Shown piece after piece: positions 50,401-58,719 of a DNA stretch of 64,000 nucleotides. The notes under the pieces were generated by a model. The model saw only the letters and a list, made by a program, of their open reading frames with translations. It was not told where the DNA came from and made no database searches. Location: positions 5,557 through 69,556 of the forward strand of contig PKQY01000002.1 of assembly GCA_017577895.1 (NCBI GenBank). The letters are read 5' to 3'. Numbering within the stretch: the stretch's first letter is position 1; each line of letters begins with the position of its first letter. The stretch is from Bacillota bacterium. Its GTDB lineage: Bacteria > Bacillota > Bacilli > ZCTH02-B2. A program made the translations under genes and the position numbers.

Positions 50401-50585
50401 AAAAATAGAAACGCATTTCGGATTATGAAATATTAATGTTGAAAATGTAAAGGTTTTCTGTAAGGGATTACATCAACATTCGATGGACCATTTAGAAAAA
50501 ATGCTGTATAAAAAAGTGGTCCTGCCATTTATTTACTGTAATTTACGGAATGCGTTTCACAATACGAAATCGCGGGGTGGTCCAT
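50401..50585 (+). ncRNA. Structured 5' leader, three-way junction, riboswitch candidate
   Basis: Three helices fit one junction. P1: 50408-50420 with 50546-50558, 13 bp with one G-U. P2: 50435-50442 plus 50446-50450 with 50468-50480, 13 bp with a 3-nt AAA bulge. P3: 50485-50493 with 50514-50522, 9 bp with one G-U. The P3 5' strand GGACCA can instead pair with TGGTCC (50578-50583) just before the TTG start. No known riboswitch consensus was recognised. Pairing was found by eye, not by software. Confidence 0.6.
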
Positions 50586-51956
50586 TTGGCTTGGGATGCC
50601 GAAACGGATGTCGTGGTGGTGGGCGCCGGCGGTTGTGGATTGGTCGCCGCGCTGGCGGCGGCCGAACACGGCGCGCAAGTGGTGATATTGGAAAAGACGG
50701 AACGGGTGTTGGGGAACACGGCGGCCAGCGCCGGCATGATTCCCGCCGCCGGCACCCGGTTTCAGAAAGCGCTGGGCATTGAAGATTCGCCGGAGCAAAT
50801 GGCGGCGGACATCTTGCGGAAAAACGACCATCAAAGCGATCCGGAGTTGACGTTGGCGTTGTGCCAAGAGTCGGCCCGGCTCGTCGAATGGATGGTGGAC
50901 TCGTTAGGCATCGAGTTGTCAGTGGTGCAGGAGTTTAAATATCCCGGCCACAGCACGTACCGGATGCACGCTCCCATCAGCCGTTCCGGCTTGGACTTGA
51001 TCAAAATGTTGCGGCAGGCGGTGAACAAGCGGGACAACATCATTTTGATGTTGCAGTCGCCGGTGACCGATCTGGTGGCGGAAGACGGCGCCGTCGTCGG
51101 CGTCGTCACCCAAACGCCGATGGGTGAGCAGCGCATTCGGGCCCAGAAAGTGATTTTGGCGTGCAACGGCTTTGGCGGCAACCGCGAACTGGTGGCCAAG
51201 TACATCCCGGAAATGGCCGACGCCATGTACTTCGGGTACGAGGGGAATACGGGCGAAGCCATCTTGTGGGGCGAAAAGTTAGGCGCCCAACTGGAAAACA
51301 TGCACGGTTTCCAAGGGCACTCCTCGGTCTCGGCGGGCCAAGGGATCTTGGTCACCTGGGGCGTGGTCATGATGGGCGGCTTCATGGTGAACGTCAACGG
51401 CGAACGGTTCGGTGACGAAACCCAAGGCTACTCCGAGTTCTCGTTGGAAGTGATGAAGCAGCCCCAGCAGACGGGATTCCTCATTTTTGACCAGTCGATT
51501 CACGACCAGTTGTTATCCATCGAAGACTTCCGGCAGTTGGCCTCCATGAACGCCTTCAAGTTTGCGTCGACGCCGGAAGAGCTGGCCAAAGCGCTGGGGA
51601 TCCCGGCTGGCGGTTTGGCGGCGACATTTGAGGAAGTCCGGCAAGCGGCGGCCAGCGGAGGGGATCGCTTCGGTCGGACCGATTTCGCCAAAGTGTTGGA
51701 GCCGCCGTACTGCGGCATTCGGGTGGTGCCGGCCTTGTTCCACACCCAAGGCGGATTGAAGATCAACCGCCACGCGCAAGTGTTGCGGAAGGATGGCACT
51801 CCCATTCCCAATTTGTATGCCGGAGGCGGCAGCGCTGTCGGCGTCTCCGGCAACCACCCCAAGGGATATATGTCCGGCAACGGCTTGTTGGCCGCCTTGG
51901 GATTTGGAAAAATCGCCGGGGAACACGCGGCGAAAAGTTTAGCGCTTCAAAACTGA
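50586..51956 (+). CDS. FAD-dependent oxidoreductase, fumarate-reductase type
   Basis: 456-aa soluble flavoprotein. The FAD dinucleotide motif is DVVVVGAGGCGLVAALAAA near residues 8-26, then EKTERVLGNTAASAGMIPAAG. The C-terminal FAD segment reads YAGGGSAVGVSGNHPKGYMS, preceded by THTQGGLKI-like FHTQGGLKINRHAQV. Family members reduce or oxidise C=C bonds of di- and tricarboxylates or steroids. TTG 50586 (GGGGTGG upstream) is preferred; ATG 50550 is in frame and lies in the P1 helix. Substrate unknown. Confidence 0.85.
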   Translation: MAWDAETDVVVVGAGGCGLVAALAAAEHGAQVVILEKTERVLGNTAASAGMIPAAGTRFQKALGIEDSPEQMAADILRKNDHQSDPELTLALCQESARLVEWMVDSLGIELSVVQEFKYPGHSTYRMHAPISRSGLDLIKMLRQAVNKRDNIILMLQSPVTDLVAEDGAVVGVVTQTPMGEQRIRAQKVILACNGFGGNRELVAKYIPEMADAMYFGYEGNTGEAILWGEKLGAQLENMHGFQGHSSVSAGQGILVTWGVVMMGGFMVNVNGERFGDETQGYSEFSLEVMKQPQQTGFLIFDQSIHDQLLSIEDFRQLASMNAFKFASTPEELAKALGIPAGGLAATFEEVRQAAASGGDRFGRTDFAKVLEPPYCGIRVVPALFHTQGGLKINRHAQVLRKDGTPIPNLYAGGGSAVGVSGNHPKGYMSGNGLLAALGFGKIAGEHAAKSLALQN

Positions 51957-51981
51957 CGAATCAGAGGGGGAATGAACAGCC

Positions 51982-52674
51982 ATGGCGCACGTGTGGGAAG
52001 ACGCATTGACGGAAGTCGACCGGTTGGTCATCGAGAAAGGCGGATACGGCAAGCGGCGCGGATTTGGCAAAAAGCCGGCGCTGGTCATCATTGACGTCCA
52101 GTACAACTACGTCGGGGAAGACAAGCCCATTGAAGAACAGCTGGACAAGTGGCCCAGCGGCGGCGGCGCCAATGCATGGGCTGCCATCCGGAACATCATC
52201 AAATTGCGGGAGGCGGCGAAAGCCAACAACATCCCGGTCATTTATACCCGAAACGTTCAGAAGAAGACCATCGCCTTTGATTCCTTTGCGGTGAAGGCCA
52301 ATCGGGACAACAGCAAGTACATCGACGGCCGCCCGGAGACTCAGATCGTAAAAGAGCTGGCGCCCGACGACAACGATTTGGTGGTGGACAAAAGCTACGC
52401 CAGCGTGTTCTTCGGGACGCCGTTCATCAGCTACTTGATCAAGATGGGCATCGACACGCTGATTCTCGTCGGCGGCTCCACCAGCGGTTGCGTGCGGGCG
52501 ACGGCCGTGGATGCGGTGACGCACAATTTCAACGTGGCTGTCGTGGAAGATTGCGTCTACGACCGGATTCAACTGTCTCACAAAGCGGCATTGCTGGACT
52601 TGTGGATGAAATATTGCGATGTTGTCGATTCGGCGGAAGTCGTGGAATATTTCCGGACGGTCAAGGGGGAATAA
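51982..52674 (+). CDS. Isochorismatase-fold amidohydrolase
   Basis: 230-aa cysteine hydrolase. The catalytic triad is visible: D38 in LVIIDVQYNYVG, K137 in VVDKSYASVFFGT and C170 in GGSTSGCVRATAVDA. The length and N-terminal extension resemble N-carbamoylsarcosine amidohydrolases and maleamate amidases, so release of ammonia from an N-carbamoyl or amide group is likely. GAGGGGGAATGAACAGCC precedes the ATG. It is 3 bp before the cyclic amidohydrolase, suggesting consecutive steps. Confidence 0.85.
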   Translation: MAHVWEDALTEVDRLVIEKGGYGKRRGFGKKPALVIIDVQYNYVGEDKPIEEQLDKWPSGGGANAWAAIRNIIKLREAAKANNIPVIYTRNVQKKTIAFDSFAVKANRDNSKYIDGRPETQIVKELAPDDNDLVVDKSYASVFFGTPFISYLIKMGIDTLILVGGSTSGCVRATAVDAVTHNFNVAVVEDCVYDRIQLSHKAALLDLWMKYCDVVDSAEVVEYFRTVKGE

Positions 52675-52677
52675 CCG

Positions 52678-54060
52678 GTGCGATTGGATCTGTTCATTAA
52701 AAACGGCCATGTCGTCTTCCCCGGCGTCGGCGTCAAAAAAGCCAACATCGGCGTCCGCGGCGGGAAAATCGTCGGCATTTATGAACCGGGCGACGAGTAC
52801 GAGGCGGCCAAAGTTTTGGACGTCGAGGGCTTGTATGTGTTTCCCGGTTTGGTCGACGCCCACCAACATTTGGGCATTTACAACGACATCGCCGACGATT
52901 TTGCCGATACGGTCCAACACGCTTTGAGCGGCGTGACGACGGTCGTCAACTACTATCGGGAGCCGAAGGGATACCATGACGTGATTCCCCGGCTCATCGA
53001 GGCCGGCGAACAAAACAGTTACATCGACTTCACCTTCAGCCTGGGCATTTTGACGGAGCAGCACATCGCCGAACTGGAAGAATACGTGGATCAATACAAG
53101 CTGACCTCGTTCAAATTTTTCCGGAATTATGAGCGGCGGTTGAACACGGTGTTTAACATCGACAACGGCATTGACTTGTCGGCGGCGGATTTGGTCCGGC
53201 TGTTGACCAAGTTCAAGGAAATTTCGCCCAAAATGGTGCTGGCCATCCACGACGAGAACATGGACATCAACCGCTACTTGACGAAAGAGCTCATGGGGCA
53301 AGAAGTGGAAGATTCGTTGCGCACGTGGTCCAAGACGAGCCCCGGTTACGTGGAAGCCGAATCGGTGTTGAGCACGCTGTATTTGAACCACGTGGTCGGC
53401 GGCAACGTCTTCTTGGTCCACCTGAGCGCCGGGGCCAGCGTCGACGTGCTGGAAAAAGTGCCGTGGCTGACCCAAAGCGGCGTCAAAGTGGAAACGTGCC
53501 CGCACTATTTGTTGCTGACGGAAGATGCGCCGGCGGGCCTGAAGGCGAAAGTGGGACCGCCCATTCACAGCCAATGGGATCAAGACCGCCTGTGGGAAGG
53601 CATTAAAAGCGGCGTCATCAACGCCATCGGGACCGACCATTGTCCCAATACGTTGGCGAAAAAATTCAAGAAAGGTACGGGCGTCTGGGATGCCTTGTTC
53701 GGCTTCCCCGGTGTCGGCGGGTTGCTGCCGCTCATGATCACCGAAGGTTTGAAACGGGGCGTCAGCTTGGAGCGGATTGCCGATATCACCTCCAAACAAG
53801 TGGCCGATGCGTTCAATTTGCCGCAAAAAGGGCGGATTGAAATCGGCGCCGACGCCGACTTCGCCATTGTCGATTTGAACGAAGAAAAGACCATCACGCA
53901 CGACATGTTCTATTCGGCTTGCGACTATTCGGTGTACGAAGGGATGACCGCCAAAGGCTGGCCGGTGTACACCATCAGCCGGGGAGAACTGCTGGTGGAC
54001 GGCGGCAAACCGGTGTTAGAGAAAAAAGGCCGTGGCAAATTCATCCCGCGTTACGCCTAA
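52678..54060 (+). CDS. Hydantoinase/dihydropyrimidinase-like cyclic amidohydrolase
   Basis: 460-aa TIM-barrel metallohydrolase. Metal ligands: H62 and H64 in VDAHQHLG, probable carboxylated K146 in LTSFKFF, H191 in LAIHDEN, H248 in FLVHLSAG and D320 in IGTDHCP. It resembles hydantoinases, dihydroorotases and the enamidase of nicotinate breakdown. GTG start 3 bp after the isochorismatase gene. The pair could open a ring and then hydrolyse the resulting amide or carbamoyl; the actual substrate is unknown. Confidence 0.87.
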   Translation: MRLDLFIKNGHVVFPGVGVKKANIGVRGGKIVGIYEPGDEYEAAKVLDVEGLYVFPGLVDAHQHLGIYNDIADDFADTVQHALSGVTTVVNYYREPKGYHDVIPRLIEAGEQNSYIDFTFSLGILTEQHIAELEEYVDQYKLTSFKFFRNYERRLNTVFNIDNGIDLSAADLVRLLTKFKEISPKMVLAIHDENMDINRYLTKELMGQEVEDSLRTWSKTSPGYVEAESVLSTLYLNHVVGGNVFLVHLSAGASVDVLEKVPWLTQSGVKVETCPHYLLLTEDAPAGLKAKVGPPIHSQWDQDRLWEGIKSGVINAIGTDHCPNTLAKKFKKGTGVWDALFGFPGVGGLLPLMITEGLKRGVSLERIADITSKQVADAFNLPQKGRIEIGADADFAIVDLNEEKTITHDMFYSACDYSVYEGMTAKGWPVYTISRGELLVDGGKPVLEKKGRGKFIPRYA

Positions 54061-54108
54061 CCAGTGACGTCTAAACCAACGGAAAAAGAAAAGCGCCTTG
54101 AGATGCGC

Positions 54109-54124
54109 CTTGCGATATCGCAAG
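54109..54124. promoter_or_regulatory. Perfect 16-bp palindrome before the hydro-lyase genes
   Basis: CTTGCGATATCGCAAG is fully self-complementary, 33 bp upstream of the LeuC-like start. Candidate operator or RNA hairpin within the cluster. Confidence 0.5.
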
Positions 54125-54156
54125 TTGGTCATGGATAGCGAGATGGGGGAGAAATC

Positions 54157-55413
54157 ATGGGAGAGACGCTGGCTCAGAAAATCATCGCCCGTGCCAGTGG
54201 CAAGTCGCACGTGAAGCCGGGGGAAATCGTGGACGTCAACGTCGATCTGGCCATGATGCACGATTCCACCGGCCCCCGGCGCATTGCGCCGCTCATGGAA
54301 AAACTGGGGGCCAAAGTGTGGGACCCCGATAAGATTACGATCATCGCGGACCACTTTGTCGCCGCCAGCGACAGCACCGAAGCGTCCATCTTGAAACTGA
54401 CGCGGGAGTGGGCAAAGGCCAACAACATCAAAAAGTACCATGAGCGGGAAGGGATTTGCCACATCGTCCCGGTGGAAAAAGGGTACATCCGTCCCGGCAT
54501 GTTCTATGTCGGCGCCGATTCCCATTCGACGACGGCCGGTGCCTTGGGGGCGTTTGCCATCGCTCTCGGTTCCACTGACATGCTCGGCGTCGTGGTGACC
54601 GGGAAAACGTGGGTCAAAGTGCCCGAGACGATGCGGGTCGTCTGGGAAGGGAAGTTGCCGGAAGGCGTCATGGCCAAGGACATGATGTTGAAGACGATCC
54701 AGACGACCAAAATTGACGGGGCGACGTACAAAGCCGTGGAGTTTGCCGGCGACACTGTTCACCGGTTGCCCGTCGACGAACGGCTGGTGTTGTCCAACAT
54801 GGCCATCGAAATGGGGGCCAAAGCCGGCATGATCGAACCGGACGAGGTCGTGTACGAGTACTTGCGGGAACGGGGCGTCGTCGATTACGAACCGGTTTTT
54901 GCCGATGCGGATGCGGAATACGTTCAGACGTTGCATTTTCGTGCCGACGAGTTGGTCCCGATGGTGGCCTTGCCCCATTCGCCGGACAACGTCAAACCGA
55001 TTCATGAAGTGGAACCGGTCAAAGTGAACCAGGCCTACATCGGCGCGTGCACCGGTGCGAAATACGAAGACTTGAAGATGGCGGCCCGGGTGTTGAAAGG
55101 GCGCCGGGTGGCGGATGGCGTGCGGTTGATGATCGCGCCGTCATCGGCCGAGGTGATTCGCCGGGCGACGCGGGACGGACTCATGGAAATCTTTGTGGAA
55201 GCGGGAGCCATTTTGTTGCCCACCGGTTGTGGCGCCTGTGCTGGCCTGGGCATGGGTGTGTTGGCGCCGGGAGAAGTGTGCATTTCGTCCACCAACCGCA
55301 ACTTCCCCGGTCGCATGGGGCGGGGCGCCGAGGTGTATTTGGCGTCACCGTTGACGGTGGCCGCGACGGCCATTACCGGGCAGATTACGGATCCGAGGAT
55401 GTTCTTGGATTGA
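54157..55413 (+). CDS. LeuC/homoaconitase-type hydro-lyase, large subunit
   Basis: 418-aa large subunit of the isopropylmalate isomerase superfamily. [4Fe-4S] cysteines lie in YIGACTGAKYED (near 297) and LPTGCGACAGLGMG (near 358 and 361). It has GADSHSTTAGALGAFAIALG and SSTNRNFPGRMGRGAEVYLA. At 418 aa it is the short form, like LeuC2/HacA and 2,3-dimethylmalate dehydratase DmdA. Partner small subunit follows. Context with an ICL-type lyase points to catabolism rather than leucine synthesis. Confidence 0.87.
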   Translation: MGETLAQKIIARASGKSHVKPGEIVDVNVDLAMMHDSTGPRRIAPLMEKLGAKVWDPDKITIIADHFVAASDSTEASILKLTREWAKANNIKKYHEREGICHIVPVEKGYIRPGMFYVGADSHSTTAGALGAFAIALGSTDMLGVVVTGKTWVKVPETMRVVWEGKLPEGVMAKDMMLKTIQTTKIDGATYKAVEFAGDTVHRLPVDERLVLSNMAIEMGAKAGMIEPDEVVYEYLRERGVVDYEPVFADADAEYVQTLHFRADELVPMVALPHSPDNVKPIHEVEPVKVNQAYIGACTGAKYEDLKMAARVLKGRRVADGVRLMIAPSSAEVIRRATRDGLMEIFVEAGAILLPTGCGACAGLGMGVLAPGEVCISSTNRNFPGRMGRGAEVYLASPLTVAATAITGQITDPRMFLD

Positions 55414-55432
55414 GGAAGCGTGGTGGTGACAG

Positions 55433-55933
55433 ATGAAGCGACGGGGAAGAGCATGGGTGTTCGGTGACAATGTGGACACCGACGTCATCAGTCCAGGGCA
55501 GTACTTGAAATTGACGGTGGAAGAAATCGCGCAGCACGTCATGGAAGGCGCCGATCCCGAGTTCGCCAAGAAAGTGCAGCCGGGCGACGTGGTGGTGGCC
55601 GGCAAAAACTTCGGCTGCGGGTCGAGCCGAGAATCGGCGCCGGCGGCGCTGAAACATGCCGGTGTCGGCGCGGTGGTGGCGGAATTTTTTGCCCGCATCT
55701 TTTACCGCAATGCCATCAATATCGGCTTGCCGGTATTGGAGTGCAAACAGGCCAAAGAAATTCAGCCGGGCGATGAACTGGAGATCGACCTCGAAAAAGG
55801 GGAAATCCGAAACTTGACGCAAAACAAGACGTACCAAGTGTCGCCTTTCCCGCCCCGCATCTTGGACATTTTGCAAGCGGGCGGCTTGGTGCCCTATTTG
55901 GAAAAACAGGGGAACTTGTCGAAAGGCAACTGA
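55433..55933 (+). CDS. LeuD/homoaconitase-type hydro-lyase, small subunit
   Basis: 166-aa swivel-domain partner of the preceding gene. It begins RGRAWVFGDNVDTDVISPGQYL and carries the substrate-specifying loop GKNFGCGSSRESAPAALKHAG, then VVAEFFARIFYRNAINIGLP. The loop sequence matches LeuD-like hydro-lyases of the short class. It starts 19 bp after the large subunit. Heterodimeric Fe-S hydro-lyase is expected. Confidence 0.88.
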   Translation: MKRRGRAWVFGDNVDTDVISPGQYLKLTVEEIAQHVMEGADPEFAKKVQPGDVVVAGKNFGCGSSRESAPAALKHAGVGAVVAEFFARIFYRNAINIGLPVLECKQAKEIQPGDELEIDLEKGEIRNLTQNKTYQVSPFPPRILDILQAGGLVPYLEKQGNLSKGN

Positions 55934-55957
55934 ACATTCCAAAAGAGAGGGACAGCC

Positions 55958-56842
55958 ATGTCAGACATCCGAAAGCGATTGCGGGAACGGCTGCAAGAAA
56001 AAGAGATTGTCATTGCGCCGGGGGCTTATGACGCACTGACCGCCACCCTCTGTGAACAAGCCGGTTTTGAAGCGGTGTATTTGACCGGTGCCGGGGTGTC
56101 GTACAGCACGTTGGGAAAATCCGATGTGGGGCTCATCACCATGACGGAGATGGCCGACAAAGCCGCCTACATTTGCGATGCCGTGTCCATTCCGGTCATT
56201 GCCGACGGGGATACGGGCTACGGCAACGCGCTGAACGTCATGCGCACGGTGCGCGAGTACGAACGGGCAGGGGTTGCGGCCATTCAATTGGAAGACCAAC
56301 TGTTTCCCAAACGCTGTGGTCACTTGGCCAACAAAGCGCTCATTTCCGCCGATGAAATGGTGGCGAAAATTCACGCGGCGGTAGACGCACGGAAGGATGA
56401 AAACTTTCTCATCATCGCCCGCACCGATGCCCGGGCCGTGGAAGGACTGGAGGCGGCCATTGAACGGGCGTTGCGATATGAGGAAGCGGGCGCCGATGTC
56501 ATTTTCGTCGAAGCGCCGACCAGTGAAGAAGAGCTGGCCCAAGTGGCCCGGCGGCTGAACAAGCCGTTGCTGGCCAACATGGTGGAAGGCGGCAAGACCC
56601 CGCTGGTTCCTGCGCAACGCTTGCAGGAGATGGGGTATTCCATCGTCATTTATCCCAACAGCGTGACCCGGGTGATCGCCAAGGCGGCCGCGGACTTTTA
56701 CCGGGAATTGAAACAAACCGGTTCCACGACCGGTTATGCGGATCGCATGCTGACGTTTGATCAGTTGAATCAAGTGCTGGGGTTGGCCCAAATTCGGCAA
56801 CTGGAACAAAAGTACGACGAGAAAAATTTTCGCAGAGCGTGA
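55958..56842 (+). CDS. Isocitrate lyase/PEP mutase family lyase
   Basis: 294-aa TIM-barrel C-C lyase. Metal-binding and substrate loop regions are PVIADGDTGYGNALNVMRTV and IQLEDQLFPKRCGH, with the catalytic Cys near residue 120 in KRCGH. Family members include methylisocitrate lyase and 2,3-dimethylmalate lyase. Directly after a LeuCD-type pair, it probably cleaves the hydrated acid to pyruvate or glyoxylate plus a smaller acid. AGAGAGGGACAGCC precedes the ATG. Confidence 0.88.
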   Translation: MSDIRKRLRERLQEKEIVIAPGAYDALTATLCEQAGFEAVYLTGAGVSYSTLGKSDVGLITMTEMADKAAYICDAVSIPVIADGDTGYGNALNVMRTVREYERAGVAAIQLEDQLFPKRCGHLANKALISADEMVAKIHAAVDARKDENFLIIARTDARAVEGLEAAIERALRYEEAGADVIFVEAPTSEEELAQVARRLNKPLLANMVEGGKTPLVPAQRLQEMGYSIVIYPNSVTRVIAKAAADFYRELKQTGSTTGYADRMLTFDQLNQVLGLAQIRQLEQKYDEKNFRRA

Positions 56843-56863
56843 CGAGAGAGGGGAGCGATTCCT

Positions 56864-57730
56864 TTGGGCTTGCTGTTACAAGCGCTCGTAGACGGCATCT
56901 TGATAGGAGGGATATACGGTCTCATCGGCATCGGGCTGACCTTAATTTTCGGCGTGATGAAAATCATCAACTTTGCCCAGGGTGCCCTGATGATGCTGGG
57001 CATGTATGTCACCTACTATTTGTTCATCTGGTTCGGGTTGAATCCGTACTTGTCGTTGCCGTTTAGCGCCATCGCGTTGTTTTTGCTGGGGGCGCTCATC
57101 CAACGGGGGGTTTTGGATCGGGTGTTGGACGCCCCGGAACACAACCAGCTGTTGGTGACCATGGGCTTGATGTTGATTATCGAAAACGCGGCGTTGGTCC
57201 TCTTCAGCCCGGATTTTCGCACGGTGAAAGTGGAGCAATTGAGCGGCGTATTGACGCTGGGGAATGTCAATTTCGAGAAGACGAAATTGATCGCCTTTCT
57301 CTTTGCTCTCCTCCTGACCGTTGTTTTGTACTGGTTTTTGCAAAAGACGTACCTTGGCAAAGCCATCCGGGCCGTCTCCATTGACCGGGACGGCGCTGCC
57401 TTGAGCGGGATTCAAGTGCGGCGAGTCAACATGATCACCTTCGGCATCGGCGCCGGTCTGGCCGCCGTGGCCGGAACACTCATCACGCCCTTTTTGTACA
57501 TCACCCCGAGCGTCGGTGAAGTGTTCATTTTGAAAGCGTTTGTCGTCGTCGTCTTGGGCGGTTTGGGGAATTTCTTCGGCGCGCTGGCCGGTGGATTGAT
57601 CATCGGCGTGAGCGAGTCGTTGACCAGCGTTTATATCCCGGGAAACTATAAAGAGCTGGCGACCTTCCTGATCTTTATTCTCGTGCTGTTATTCCGGCCG
57701 ACCGGGTTGTTTGGGAGGAAAGTGCGATGA
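56864..57730 (+). CDS. Branched-chain-type ABC permease LivH-like
   Basis: 288-aa inner-membrane permease with about eight hydrophobic segments. Signature regions: GGIYGLIGIGLTLIFGVMKI, NFAQGALMMLGMYVTYY and VVVVLGGLGNFFGALAGGLI. The TTG start follows GAGAGGGGAGCGATTCC. The gene overlaps livM by 4 bp. With the next three genes and the binding protein at 63037 it makes a complete importer; the substrate is probably the compound degraded by this cluster. Confidence 0.9.
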   Translation: MGLLLQALVDGILIGGIYGLIGIGLTLIFGVMKIINFAQGALMMLGMYVTYYLFIWFGLNPYLSLPFSAIALFLLGALIQRGVLDRVLDAPEHNQLLVTMGLMLIIENAALVLFSPDFRTVKVEQLSGVLTLGNVNFEKTKLIAFLFALLLTVVLYWFLQKTYLGKAIRAVSIDRDGAALSGIQVRRVNMITFGIGAGLAAVAGTLITPFLYITPSVGEVFILKAFVVVVLGGLGNFFGALAGGLIIGVSESLTSVYIPGNYKELATFLIFILVLLFRPTGLFGRKVR

Positions 57731-58698
57731 AGCGACAATATCTCATCTTGGGACTGGTATGGCTGCTCCTGGCCCTGGCGCCGCTGGTGGCTACGGACTA
57801 TTTGCTTCACATCGGCATTCTCATCTTGATGTACGCGTATTTGAGCCAATGCTGGAACATCATGAGCGGTTATTCGGGCCAGTTTTCCTTCGGGCACGCA
57901 GCGTTTTTCGGCACCGGCGCGTACGCCTCGTCGGTGTTGCTGACCAAATACGGCCTGTCGCCGTGGCTCGGGATGTGGGTCGGTGCGTTGGTGGCGCTCG
58001 TGATCGGTTTGTTCATCGGCTTTTTGTCGTTCCGCTTTCGCCTCAAAGGCGCCTACTTTGCCTTGGCGACGCTGGCGGTGGCGGAAATTTTGCGGCAAAT
58101 CGTTCAAAACTCCGAGTTCTTCAACAAGACCATGGGCATTTTGATTCCGTTGGCGCCCAATCCGTTGATGTTTCAATTTGAGTCACGCCTTCCGTACTAT
58201 TACGTCATTTTCATCATGACCACCCTCGTCACGTGGCTCGTGTATCAAGTGAGCAAAAGCAAGTTGGGATTTAACTTGGTGGCCATCCGGGAGAACGAAG
58301 ATGCGGCCCGTTCGCTGGGTGTCGATGCGTTCAAGAACAAAATGATCGCCATCGGTTTGAGCAGCGCGTTGACCGCCTTGGGCGGCACCTTCTACGCCCA
58401 ATATTTGCTGCTCATTGAGCCGCCGTTGGCCTTTTCGTCGGGAGTGTCCATCGCCATCTTGTTGCCGGCCATCATCGGAGGCGCCGGGACGGTGTTGGGG
58501 CCGGTGATCGGTTCCTTCGTCATCACGCCGCTGGGCGAGCTGACCAACGCGTTGTTCAGCGGCACACCGGGGGTACAATTCATCGTTTACGGCGCCATCT
58601 TAGTGTTGGTCATCCTGTTTTTGCCGGAAGGCATTGTCGGCTGGGTGTTGAAGCGGATGCGGTTGAAACAAATCCAAAAGGGTGCACAGGCGAAATAG
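57727..58698 (+). CDS. Branched-chain-type ABC permease LivM-like
   Basis: 323-aa partner permease with about nine to ten membrane segments. It has the LivM features CWNIMSGYSGQFSFGHAAFF, GAYFALATLAVAEILRQIV and the coupling loop IRENEDAARSLGVDAFKNKM. C-terminal LFLPEGIVGWVLKRMRLKQ is typical. ATG overlaps the LivH stop (ATGA), and it is 21 bp before the ATPase gene. Confidence 0.9.
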   Translation: MKRQYLILGLVWLLLALAPLVATDYLLHIGILILMYAYLSQCWNIMSGYSGQFSFGHAAFFGTGAYASSVLLTKYGLSPWLGMWVGALVALVIGLFIGFLSFRFRLKGAYFALATLAVAEILRQIVQNSEFFNKTMGILIPLAPNPLMFQFESRLPYYYVIFIMTTLVTWLVYQVSKSKLGFNLVAIRENEDAARSLGVDAFKNKMIAIGLSSALTALGGTFYAQYLLLIEPPLAFSSGVSIAILLPAIIGGAGTVLGPVIGSFVITPLGELTNALFSGTPGVQFIVYGAILVLVILFLPEGIVGWVLKRMRLKQIQKGAQAK

Positions 58699-58719
58699 AC
58701 CATGGAAAGAGGGAAAAGT

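Noticed and set aside
51961..53901. 646-codon minus-strand frame over the amidase and hydantoinase genes
   Set aside because: Shadow frame; both plus-strand proteins have full catalytic motifs.
54157..55933. Leucine biosynthesis leuCD
   Set aside because: No leuA, leuB or ilv genes nearby; surrounding genes are catabolic and the large subunit is the short homoaconitase-type form. Still not excluded biochemically.
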